DNA of 64,000 bases, from assembly GCA_002478115.1 (NCBI GenBank), contig DLMH01000014.1, positions 42,904 to 106,903 of the forward strand, given 5' to 3'. Each line of letters starts with the position of its first letter. Position 1 is the stretch's first letter. This document shows positions 42,687-49,405 of this stretch, piece by piece. This DNA is from Candidatus Acidiferrum typicum (GTDB lineage: Bacteria > Acidobacteriota > Terriglobia > Acidiferrales > UBA7541). Under the pieces are notes generated by a model. That model made no database searches, was not told where the DNA came from, and saw only the letters and a list, made by a program, of their open reading frames with translations. The translations under genes and the position numbers were made by a program.

Positions 42687-43004
42687 TGTGGTCTCGATTC
42701 TGGAGGGGGGCCAAAGAAGCGAACAGTTTAACCCTGCGCCGCTGTGACGCACGTGTCAAGTGAGAAGAACTGATATGAAAGCGAATTTATATGGGTAATT
42801 GAGTTTGCGAAGGAAATTTCCCGGGAAAAGCGAAGCGCGGCAGGTGCGTTTCCTGGTGGGATAAAAAGAATAACGATATTGCAAGATGCCCGCGGAAATT
42901 TGTGCAGCGAAAGGCGCCGGTGTCGCCATTCGCTCAGCAGCGGCTGCAGGAAGAACTGAGCACGCGTTCTACTAGGGGCCGCGCGGGGCACGGGTTGGCT
43001 TGGA

Positions 43005-43361
43005 TCAGCGGCCGGCGGAGGCGCCAGCGGCGGATTCCGCGGTGATGGATTTGTAGCCACTGGTGCCGGCTTTGCGTAACGCTTCGAGGGCTTGCGAGCC
43101 GGTGAGTAGCGACGTCGTATGAATTTTAGAAACGGCGCCACCACCCGCGAAGGCCATGGAGATGGCTGCGGCGGAGATGGTGTCTGGCATTTCGGTAATG
43201 GCCAGGACATCAAAGTCTCCGAAAGCAAAGAACGAGGCGTGGACCTTGCCGCCAAGCTTTTCGATGGGAGCGCGGACGGCATCGAGGCGGTCCTGCGGGT
43301 TTTGCATCAAACGAGCCCAAGCTTCCTTGGTGTAGCTGACTTGATGACAGAAATAGGGCAT
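43005..43361 (-). CDS. GYD-domain protein, second copy
   Basis: 118 residues, about half identical to the neighbouring copy (PYFCHQVSYTKEAWARLMQN, LDAVRAPIEKLGGKVHAS, FFAFGDFDVLAITEMPD, MAFAGGGAVSKIHTTSLL). ATG 43361 is preceded by a GGAG site. It was probably formed by tandem duplication. Upstream of the promoter of the phage module and running away from it. Confidence 0.88.
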   Translation of the reverse strand: MPYFCHQVSYTKEAWARLMQNPQDRLDAVRAPIEKLGGKVHASFFAFGDFDVLAITEMPDTISAAAISMAFAGGGAVSKIHTTSLLTGSQALEALRKAGTSGYKSITAESAAGASAGR

Positions 43362-43527
43362 GGCGGTCTCCTTTGTTGGGTGGGGGCCTTCCGAGGGGCT
43401 GGGGGAATATGCGCCTGGGGAGTGGGGGAGTCAAGGGAAATATGGTGGGGAAGGGGCGGGGGAAAGGTTGAAAAGAAGAGGGATGGCCGAGGGGCAAAAT
43501 ATTTTTTGCGATTATTACATATTTTAC

Positions 43528-43555
43528 TTGACAAGTTAGTGAAATATGGTATACT
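43528..43555 (+). promoter_or_regulatory. Promoter of the phage morphogenesis module
   Basis: TTGACA (43528-43533) and TATACT (43550-43555) separated by 16 bases, in an AT-rich tract, the best sigma-70 consensus in the phage part. Only 24 bases separate the -10 from the terminator hairpin that follows. Confidence 0.8.
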
Positions 43556-43579
43556 ACTCAGCGTTGAGAAGTGTAACTA

Positions 43580-43611
43580 GCCCCGGACGAGTTCCGGGGC
43601 TTTTAGTTTTT
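43580..43611 (+). terminator. Intrinsic terminator right after the phage promoter
   Basis: GCCCCGGA and TCCGGGGC pair around a 5-base loop and are followed by ttttagttttt. Initiation at the promoter would give a transcript of roughly 45 nucleotides unless antitermination occurs. Confidence 0.8.
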
Positions 43612-43732
43612 GGGGTGACGCGCGGCAGTGGAAGCAGCCTAAAAGCCGTCCGCAAGCTCCCCCTAGCGGGACCAATCGACAGCAATTGAGAACAGTTTGT
43701 GGCACGCGGAGAGGTGTGCCTGAGGAGAGAAT

Positions 43733-44107
43733 ATGCCGACCTATCAGAATGCGACGCCGCCGAACGCGCTGTATCCAGGCGACGTGGGATACAGCTGGAA
43801 CAATGAGGCGTTTCCCGGGGCGAATACCTCGGGGACACAGTTTGCGTTGAGCACGCCGGGCGGGTACGCGCCGGAGACGGGCTTTACGGTGCGCTGGCAG
43901 ACGATTTTTGGCGGCGCGCCGTCGGCGATTAGCATCAAGCTGCAAGGGGCGATGGCGGATGTGGACGCGGAATACCAGGACATGGATGCTTCGACACAAG
44001 TCGCAGGCGAAGCGCGCCAGGTGACGGGGGTACAAGCCAAGTTTCTCAGGATCAAGTTGTACTCATCGACGGGCGGAAGCGGGTTGACGGCGAAGATTCT
44101 GGTGTAA
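43733..44107 (+). CDS. Phage structural protein, decoration-like
   Basis: 124 residues, Gly/Thr/Ala rich with a beta-rich pattern (PTYQNATPPNALYPGDVGYS, FTVRWQTIFGGAPSAISIKL, VTGVQAKFLRIKLYSSTGGS). First gene of the plus-strand structural module. No signal peptide or membrane helix. Assigned to the virion by position only. The low charge and the absence of Cys are compatible with a capsid or tail accessory protein. Confidence 0.55.
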   Translation: MPTYQNATPPNALYPGDVGYSWNNEAFPGANTSGTQFALSTPGGYAPETGFTVRWQTIFGGAPSAISIKLQGAMADVDAEYQDMDASTQVAGEARQVTGVQAKFLRIKLYSSTGGSGLTAKILV

Positions 44108-44110
44108 GTG

Positions 44111-44422
44111 ATGAGGGGCGACTCACAAGGTCGGAGTGTACAGATTGGACGCTATCTGAACTCGCCGATGGTGCTCAGCGTGGGAGTGACGAGCGCGTCG
44201 CTGCAGCTCAATCCGAGCCGGCACTACCGTTTGTGGGGGAGCGTGGATATGTTCTTCCAGTTCGGACCCACGGGTGTGACGGCGACGTTGAACAGTCACC
44301 CGGCGGCAGCCAAGCTGGATTATCTGCATTACACGGATGACACCAACACGACGCTGGCCGCCATTGTCAGCAGCGGGACGGGCGTGCTGTTCATCAGCGA
44401 GATTGACGCTCAGGGAGTGTGA
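44111..44422 (+). CDS. Phage structural protein, hypothetical
   Basis: 103 residues from the ATG at 44111. Beta-rich: RSVQIGRYLNSPMVLSVG, NPSRHYRLWGSVDMFFQFGP, AIVSSGTGVLFISEIDAQGV. No recognisable family. It directly follows the previous gene and ends one base before the next gene's GTG, suggesting tight co-translation in the structural operon. Confidence 0.6.
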   Translation: MRGDSQGRSVQIGRYLNSPMVLSVGVTSASLQLNPSRHYRLWGSVDMFFQFGPTGVTATLNSHPAAAKLDYLHYTDDTNTTLAAIVSSGTGVLFISEIDAQGV

Positions 44423-44423
44423 C

Positions 44424-44711
44424 GTGCGGGAATGGATGCGATTCTGTTGGCGATTCTGGCGCATGCGGCAGACGCACGTGTGGGAGAAAGCGGCGCGTGC
44501 GGTAGAGGAAGTCCTGCGGCATGACGTATTACAGCATGCGGCGACGGCGCAGGATTGCGTGACGTTTTGTCCACGGTGCGGGCAGATTCCGGATGGGGAC
44601 CGGCGGATGGAAGAAGCGCGGGAGCGGTTTTTTGCGCGTTGGAAAGGCGCGGCGCCGAAGAGGAGTGAGCTGGATTTTGCGTTGGCCTGGGCGTATTTCC
44701 GGAGGAAGTGA
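44424..44711 (+). CDS. Small zinc-finger-like phage protein
   Basis: 95 residues from the GTG at 44424. A single Cys pair (FCPRCGQIPDGDRR) sits mid-protein; helices such as ARAVEEVLRHDVLQHAA and MEEARERFFARWKG surround it. Unknown function. The GTG lies one base past the previous stop; an ATG at 44436 is an alternative. Confidence 0.6.
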   Translation: MREWMRFCWRFWRMRQTHVWEKAARAVEEVLRHDVLQHAATAQDCVTFCPRCGQIPDGDRRMEEARERFFARWKGAAPKRSELDFALAWAYFRRK

Positions 44712-44728
44712 GCGGGCTGTGGTACGGG

Positions 44729-44870
44729 TATCAGAGATCAGTTATCAGAGATCAGTTATCAGAGATCAGGAAGCGACCCGCGACCAGCGACCAGGAGACT
44801 AAGACAAGAAAAAGGCTGCCGCAGAGTTCGCAGAGAGCGCAGAGGACGCGGAGCAGAGAAAGCCGGGAGA
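44729..44870 (+). repeat. Two dispersed repeats between phage genes
   Basis: Three to four 'tatcagagatcag' units and 'cgcgaccagcgaccagg' (44,729-44,798), then a 'gcagagttcgcagagagcgcagagg' element (44,814-44,870). Confidence 0.7.
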
Positions 44871-44886
44871 AAGGCTTTGGAGTGCA

Positions 44887-45111
44887 ATGGATTCGAGGTT
44901 GAAGGGATATGCGGGGAGGGTGACGCACCCGACGTTGGCGCTGGAGCGGGCCTATTGCACAATCTGCGGGCGGCCGTATGGCTGGGTGAGCATGGAAAGC
45001 TACGCGCACGTGGCGCCGGAGGAAGTGCTTGTGGTGTGCGACGCATGCGATGAGCGATATGGACGCATGCCGTTGCCGGAATTGGAATTGAAGCGAACAA
45101 AGGAGAGTTGA
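44887..45111 (+). CDS. Zinc-ribbon phage protein
   Basis: 74 residues with four Cys in two pairs (AYCTICGRPYGW and VVCDACDERYG), the ligand pattern of a zinc ribbon. Short basic C-terminus. Located between repeats and the next structural gene, whose GTG follows by one base. Possibly a small regulatory or packaging accessory protein. Confidence 0.6.
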   Translation: MDSRLKGYAGRVTHPTLALERAYCTICGRPYGWVSMESYAHVAPEEVLVVCDACDERYGRMPLPELELKRTKES

Positions 45112-45112
45112 C

Positions 45113-45601
45113 GTGCCATTTTATTACGCGGTTTCCTCGCAACAGAATACCAACGCCACAGCGAACACGGATACGCTGCTGGCGGATTTGAAGACGGCCA
45201 GCGCCAACGCGGGATTGCGGGCGTATGTGCAGAAGCTGCAGGCAGGTTCGTACGCAACGCCCGCCGACAATGCCATTCGCCTGCGCTTGCACCGTCTGAC
45301 TTCACTGGGCACATATGCCTCGGGAACGGCGGTGACAGCGGCGCCTTTGGTGCCCGATGCACCGGCAGCAGCCTCGCTGGTGTCCACGCTACCCTCGCTG
45401 GGCACCGCGGCGCTGAATGCGGTGCCGGCGATCCAGTTGGCGTTCAATCAGCGTGGAACGGGATTGTGGGCGGCGTTCACCGTGGACGAGGCCATCGGCA
45501 TTTCCGGGGCGAACAATGCCGTCAACGGGTTGCTGGTGCTGGATAGCCAGTCGACCGGGACATCCGTCCCGGTGAACTTCAAGATCATTTTCAGCGAGTA
45601 G
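45113..45601 (+). CDS. Phage structural protein, hypothetical
   Basis: 162 residues from a GTG. Ala/Thr-rich with a pattern such as ANAGLRAYVQKLQAGSY and GTAALNAVPAIQLAFNQRG, then NNAVNGLLVLDSQSTGTSVP. No family recognised; lack of charge and absence of signal peptide suggest a virion component. The stop is three bases before the next gene. Confidence 0.6.
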   Translation: MPFYYAVSSQQNTNATANTDTLLADLKTASANAGLRAYVQKLQAGSYATPADNAIRLRLHRLTSLGTYASGTAVTAAPLVPDAPAAASLVSTLPSLGTAALNAVPAIQLAFNQRGTGLWAAFTVDEAIGISGANNAVNGLLVLDSQSTGTSVPVNFKIIFSE

Positions 45602-45604
45602 CGC

Positions 45605-46228
45605 GTGGCGACGACAACATGGGTTGCGGGGCTGTACAACGAAGTTACGCTGCTGCCTGCGCCCGCAAACCGGCAAACGCCGGTGAGCTTGCTGGATATC
45701 GAGGAGCGGAGAATTCTGCTTCCACCGCTGCCGGCGGAAGCGGAATTCTTCTATGACGAGTTGGGCGGGTACAAGGCGACTGAATTTCGCGCGGGATTGC
45801 AAGCCAACGCGGAGTTCGACGCGCGGTGGATCCTGCTGGGGCGGCCACCCACGGCGTTTGATGAAGTGGAGTGGCAACGATTTGCGGGGACGTGGTTTTC
45901 GCAAGCGACAAGCGAGGCGGAAACCGGGCTGACGCCCATGGTCCCTGGACGGGCGTGGGACGAGACCGATTGGCAGAGAGCGTTCGCGTGGTTTGCGGCG
46001 TTTCCCGCGGAAGACGAGCAGCCCGAGCGCCTGCCGTTCACACCGCCGCCCGTGCCGAATCTGGGCTGGGACGATTTTGAGTGGGATCATGATTTTGGTG
46101 CGCGGGGATTGGGGATGTTGGTGGTGATGGACGAGTTTGTGAACGCACCGGCTGGCGGAGGAACTGGTGGGGTAACGCCAAGGGGAAGAGCGGCGAGATT
46201 GGGCTTCACGATGCCGGCGTTCCGTTAG
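45605..46228 (+). CDS. Phage structural protein, hypothetical
   Basis: 207 residues from a GTG. Trp/Phe/Pro-rich segments (EFDARWILLGRPPTAFDEVE, WQRFAGTWFSQATSEAETG, PPPVPNLGWDDFEWDHDFG) alternate with acidic stretches. The C-terminus is Gly-rich. Unknown family. Encoded in the structural operon. Confidence 0.6.
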   Translation: MATTTWVAGLYNEVTLLPAPANRQTPVSLLDIEERRILLPPLPAEAEFFYDELGGYKATEFRAGLQANAEFDARWILLGRPPTAFDEVEWQRFAGTWFSQATSEAETGLTPMVPGRAWDETDWQRAFAWFAAFPAEDEQPERLPFTPPPVPNLGWDDFEWDHDFGARGLGMLVVMDEFVNAPAGGGTGGVTPRGRAARLGFTMPAFR

Positions 46229-46258
46229 GGAAAAGGGCGTGAGTCGCCGTCAAATCCG

Positions 46259-46561
46259 ATGAAAAAGTGTAAGGCATTTTATCCGATCGCGGGGTCACGA
46301 ACAGCTTGGATTCCGTGTGTGCGAAAGGCGGAGGCGGAATCGGGCTTTTGCCGGCGGCATGGTGAGGCGATCTTTGGAGCGATGCTGGGGGCGATCGTAT
46401 ACGAGAAGGCGGTAGACGAGGTGGTGGAAATAGAGGCGGAGAAGTGGCCGCGAAAAGAAAAAAAGATAACGCGGAAGCACAGAGGACGTGGAGATTCGCA
46501 GAGTGAAGAGGAACCCAGGACCCAGGCACACACTCCGTGCCTGGGGCACCCGGCGGCATGA
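46259..46561 (+). CDS. Small phage protein with C-terminal repeat-derived tail
   Basis: 100 residues. The N-terminal half is a Cys/His protein (KCKAFYPIAGSRTAWIPC, GFCRRHGEAIFGAMLGAIVY). From residue about 68 the sequence is encoded by a dispersed 'gcacagaggacgtgg' repeat and its palindrome, giving a Pro/Gln/His tail. A related core reappears as a fragment right after it (46554-46640). Confidence 0.55.
   Translation: MKKCKAFYPIAGSRTAWIPCVRKAEAESGFCRRHGEAIFGAMLGAIVYEKAVDEVVEIEAEKWPRKEKKITRKHRGRGDSQSEEEPRTQAHTPCLGHPAA
46464..46552 (+). repeat. 'cacagag / cccaggcac' palindromic element in a coding region
   Basis: A variant of the element at 49,460-49,573. Its terminal palindrome is 'cccaggcacacactccgtgcctggg': stem cccaggcac/gtgcctggg, different from the usual cacagac stem but compensated. 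Confidence 0.65.
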
Positions 46562-46640
46562 CGACGCAATCCTAGGCGCGATAATGGGGGCGCTGGTGCA
46601 TTCGGGACCGATGGAGGAGATAGAGCATTTGTGTGAGTAG
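46554..46640 (+). pseudogene. Fragment of a paralogue of the preceding gene
   Basis: 28 codons in frame (RHDDAILGAIMGALVHSGPM, ending EEIEHLCE) with no start. They match CRRHGEAIFGAMLGAIVY of the upstream gene. It is either a duplicated remnant or a terminal exon-like scar left after repeat insertion. Confidence 0.5.
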
Positions 46641-46648
46641 AAGGCGCC

Positions 46649-47299
46649 ATGTCCGTTGAGGCGGGCGAGGCGGAGGAAGTGATGGCGCAACCACAAACGA
46701 TCACGATAAGGGCTTTCCGGGGGATGGATACATTCTCCGGAGAAATGCGCGTCATAGGGGGATCCCGGGCGCGCCGGGGAGTGCGCCGGCAGAATCACCG
46801 GGCGAGTTGCAACTCGTTGAGAGAGCTGGCGGGGTCTGACGCCGGACGTGGATTGACCGCTGGCGGGAGTGCGCACACCTCCGCCGCACACGCTGCGGAC
46901 CACAAGACGGGCGCTGATTCGGCTAAGACGAAGGTGGAAAAGCGCAGGCGCACTCCCGACAAAAAGGAAAAGAGCAGCACGAAGAAGGGGAACGGCGGCG
47001 GAGACGGTCCAGTGGAAAGTTTGTGGGATGAGAGGGCCCAACTGGACGGAGGAGTACCACTCCCGGAAGACGGAGTGGGGTTTGTAGATGCGGTGAACGT
47101 CAACATCGACCTGATCCGGCTAACGGAATTGTTGTTGCGGGGAACGGAGGAGAGGTCGTCGAAGAGTTTATTGGAGCGGCTGCTGGAGATGAGGTACGGG
47201 AAGAATGTCCGGGGGAGTGAAAACCCAGCGAAGCAGTATGTGATTGATATTCCGTCAGCCGTTGCGGAACGGGCAAGAGAACGGGAACAAGAATCCTGA
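46649..47299 (+). CDS. Phage protein before the terminase, small-terminase candidate
   Basis: 216 residues. A Lys/Arg/Ser-rich middle (residues about 85-120, KTKVEKRRRTPDKKEK) separates an N-terminal region from a helical C-terminus (NIDLIRLTELLLRGTEERSS, KSLLERLLEMRY). Position, size and basic centre are compatible with a small terminase subunit, but no HTH is evident. Inference from place. Confidence 0.45.
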   Translation: MSVEAGEAEEVMAQPQTITIRAFRGMDTFSGEMRVIGGSRARRGVRRQNHRASCNSLRELAGSDAGRGLTAGGSAHTSAAHAADHKTGADSAKTKVEKRRRTPDKKEKSSTKKGNGGGDGPVESLWDERAQLDGGVPLPEDGVGFVDAVNVNIDLIRLTELLLRGTEERSSKSLLERLLEMRYGKNVRGSENPAKQYVIDIPSAVAERAREREQES

Positions 47300-47314
47300 A
47301 CCAAGGAGCAGCAA

Positions 47315-47479
47315 ATGACAAACGCGAAAGTCATCTTCATTGGGGAAGTAACGCAGATCGCCGGGGTGGGGGCGGTGGTGCTTGGCGTGGTACTGAGCCT
47401 GCATCATTGGGGCGCCGCGGCGGCTTTGATCGGCGGGATCTCGGCGTTTTTTGTGGGGAAGAAACTGCGGGGAGTTTGA
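47315..47479 (+). CDS. Short holin-like membrane protein
   Basis: 54 residues from the ATG at 47315 (AAGGAGCAGCAA upstream). Two hydrophobic segments (TQIAGVGAVVLGVVLSLHHW and AAAALIGGISAFFVGKK) with a short basic end. Length and topology suit a holin or a small membrane accessory protein. A second holin-like gene lies at 55907. Confidence 0.6.
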   Translation: MTNAKVIFIGEVTQIAGVGAVVLGVVLSLHHWGAAAALIGGISAFFVGKKLRGV

Positions 47480-47526
47480 GACAGTGGGATGCGCCGGCTG
47501 GGGTCGGCGGCAGGACTTGACGTCGT

Positions 47527-47557
47527 AAAAGCGGCGGCAAACCGCCGCACTCCAAAA
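47527..47557 (+). repeat. GC-hairpin repeat before terminase
   Basis: A copy of the 'aaaagcggcggcaa...ccgccgcactccaaaa' family, only 13 bases upstream of the terminase ATG at 47571. The stem pairs gcggcgg with ccgccgc. Confidence 0.75.
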
Positions 47558-47570
47558 CTCGGCGAAGAAG

Positions 47571-49136
47571 ATGATCGAGCGGACCTTACTCAGCGCATCG
47601 TACGACCCATTTGATCGGCAGAGAGAGTTTCACAATTCAAGAAAGAAATATCGCCTGTTCGGCGGTGCCGCAGGCCCGGGCAAGACCAGAGCGCTTCTCT
47701 CGGAGGCGATTTTTCAAGCGCTGCTCAACGGCAGAAGCGACACGCTGCTGATGCGGAGGACGTATCCAGAGCTGGAGGGTTCTCTGCTGGCACAGTTTCG
47801 GCGCGATGTGCCGCGCGACCTGTACCAAAACTACAACGAAGCAAAACACCTAGTGACCCTGACGAACGGTTCGACGATACGGTTCGGCTACTGCCGCAAT
47901 GAGAATGACGTTTATCAGTATCAGGGCGCGGAGTTTTTGTTCATCGGGATCGACGAGCTGACGCATTTCACGTTGAAGCAATGGCAATTCCTGACTTCGC
48001 GAAATCGCTGCCCGATCCCCGGAACTTTTCCGTGCATGGCGGGGGCAACGAATCCCGGGAACATTGGGCATGCCTGGGTCAAAGCGCTGTGGGTGGACAA
48101 AGCCCCGCCGCCGGGATATGAGCGGCCGGAACAGTACGATCCGGGGGATTACGACTTCATACGCGCGCGCATTGCCGACAATCCGATTTACGCGAATGAC
48201 CTGAATTACCGGAAGACGTTGGAAGCGCTCCCGGAACAACTGCGGAAAGCTTTCCTGAACGGGGACTGGGACGTTTTCGCGGGACAGTATTTCGACCTGT
48301 TTGAGATTGGGCGGCACACGGCACGGCCGGAAGAGATCGGCATGCAGGCCTGGTGGCCGCGATGGATTTCGATTGACTGGGGATTCCAGCATCCCAGCGC
48401 GGTGTATTGGCACGCGGCGGAGCCGTTGGCAGCGATCAGTAATCAGCGATCAGCGACCAGGAATCCAGCGCCAGGCAGCAATGCAGGGGGCGACACTGCG
48501 GCGAGGATCATAACGTACCGGGAGTTCGTGCAGAACGGATTGTCGCCGCGGATGCTGGGGCAGGCGATTGCGGAGCGCTGCAAGGGCGAGAAGATCCAGG
48601 AGATTTACCTTTCACCGGATGCGTTTGCGCACCGCACGAGCGAGGCTTCGATCGCGGAGCAACTGGGAGAGGTGCTGGCGGCGAATGGAATGCCGCGGCC
48701 CTCGCCGGCTGATGACGACCGGATTGGCGGATGGCAGTTGATGTACCAGTTGCTGGAGCAGGACGCCTGGGTAATCACGGAGAATTGCGCGAAGTTGATC
48801 GAGTGTTTGCCGCAACTCGTGCGGGATAACCGGCGGGTCGAGGATGTGCGCAAGGTGGAAGGCGACGATCCAGCCGACGCGGCGCGCTATGGCATAGTTC
48901 CCGGCGCAAGATACGCCGGTGTTGGGGCACACCGAAGTGCGCCCGGGGCGGGGCAGGCTCCGCCCCTTTATTCTCAGATGCGATTCATGCCCGGGATGCC
49001 GCTGGGCGAACAGATCGCGCGCCTGGTCACGGCGGAGGACGCCACTTCGCGCGCGATACAGTTCCAGAGGTTGGAGGCGGAGGCGCGCAAGCAGTTCGGC
49101 CCCCAACGCTTGCCGCGCCGGCGGTGGAATTGGTAG
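47571..49136 (+). CDS. Phage terminase large subunit
   Basis: 521 residues. ATPase: Walker A GGAAGPGKT (31-39) and Walker B FLFIGIDE (122-129). The nuclease domain begins SIDWGF with D269. It packages DNA into procapsids. Two extra segments interrupt it: residues 288-300 (ISNQRSATRNP) are encoded by a 'cagcgatcagcgacc' repeat, and residues about 440-468 by a GC palindrome (gggcggggcaggctccgcccc). Both lie between conserved blocks, so the enzyme may still fold. Confidence 0.93.
   Translation: MIERTLLSASYDPFDRQREFHNSRKKYRLFGGAAGPGKTRALLSEAIFQALLNGRSDTLLMRRTYPELEGSLLAQFRRDVPRDLYQNYNEAKHLVTLTNGSTIRFGYCRNENDVYQYQGAEFLFIGIDELTHFTLKQWQFLTSRNRCPIPGTFPCMAGATNPGNIGHAWVKALWVDKAPPPGYERPEQYDPGDYDFIRARIADNPIYANDLNYRKTLEALPEQLRKAFLNGDWDVFAGQYFDLFEIGRHTARPEEIGMQAWWPRWISIDWGFQHPSAVYWHAAEPLAAISNQRSATRNPAPGSNAGGDTAARIITYREFVQNGLSPRMLGQAIAERCKGEKIQEIYLSPDAFAHRTSEASIAEQLGEVLAANGMPRPSPADDDRIGGWQLMYQLLEQDAWVITENCAKLIECLPQLVRDNRRVEDVRKVEGDDPADAARYGIVPGARYAGVGAHRSAPGAGQAPPLYSQMRFMPGMPLGEQIARLVTAEDATSRAIQFQRLEAEARKQFGPQRLPRRRWNW
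48430..48461 (+). repeat. 'cagcgatca' tandem repeat inside terminase
   Basis: 'cagcgatcagtaatcagcgatcagcgaccagg' in frame in the nuclease domain; the shared peptide QRSAT also appears in the portal copy at 50,367. Confidence 0.75.
48892..48975 (+). repeat. GC palindrome inside terminase
   Basis: 'gggcggggcaggctccgcccc' type hairpin, with flanks, encodes a segment (GARYAGVGAHRSAPGAGQAP) without homology to terminases. A similar palindrome, 'ggggcgcagcactgctgcgcccc', is intergenic at about 52,221-52,243. Confidence 0.6.
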
Positions 49137-49170
49137 GGCGGAGCGAACTTGAGACGCGAAGGGTGAGGCG

Positions 49171-49404
49171 ATGTTGGAGCTAGTGAAAAGATTCTTTAAG
49201 ACGCGGTATGTCGCGCTGCTGGAAGAGGAAACGGCGCGGCTGCGGGGGGAGAATCGCGCGCTGCTGAATTCGCTGCTGGGGACGGCTGGATTCCCGCCTG
49301 TGGAGTTTGCGGAGCCGGTAAAGCCTGTGGAGCTGCCAAGATTGCGGAAGAGGTCGTGGCAGCAGGTGCAGCGAAAGAATGAATTGGAAGCAATGAAGGG
49401 GTGA
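49171..49404 (+). CDS. Small coiled-coil phage protein
   Basis: 77 residues. An N-terminal helix with heptad pattern (LLEEETARLRGENRALLNSLL) is followed by a Pro/Val linker and a basic C-terminal helix (RKRSWQQVQRKNELEAM). No family recognised. Between terminase and portal, a place often held by small head-completion proteins. Confidence 0.55.
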   Translation: MLELVKRFFKTRYVALLEEETARLRGENRALLNSLLGTAGFPPVEFAEPVKPVELPRLRKRSWQQVQRKNELEAMKG

Positions 49405-49405
49405 C

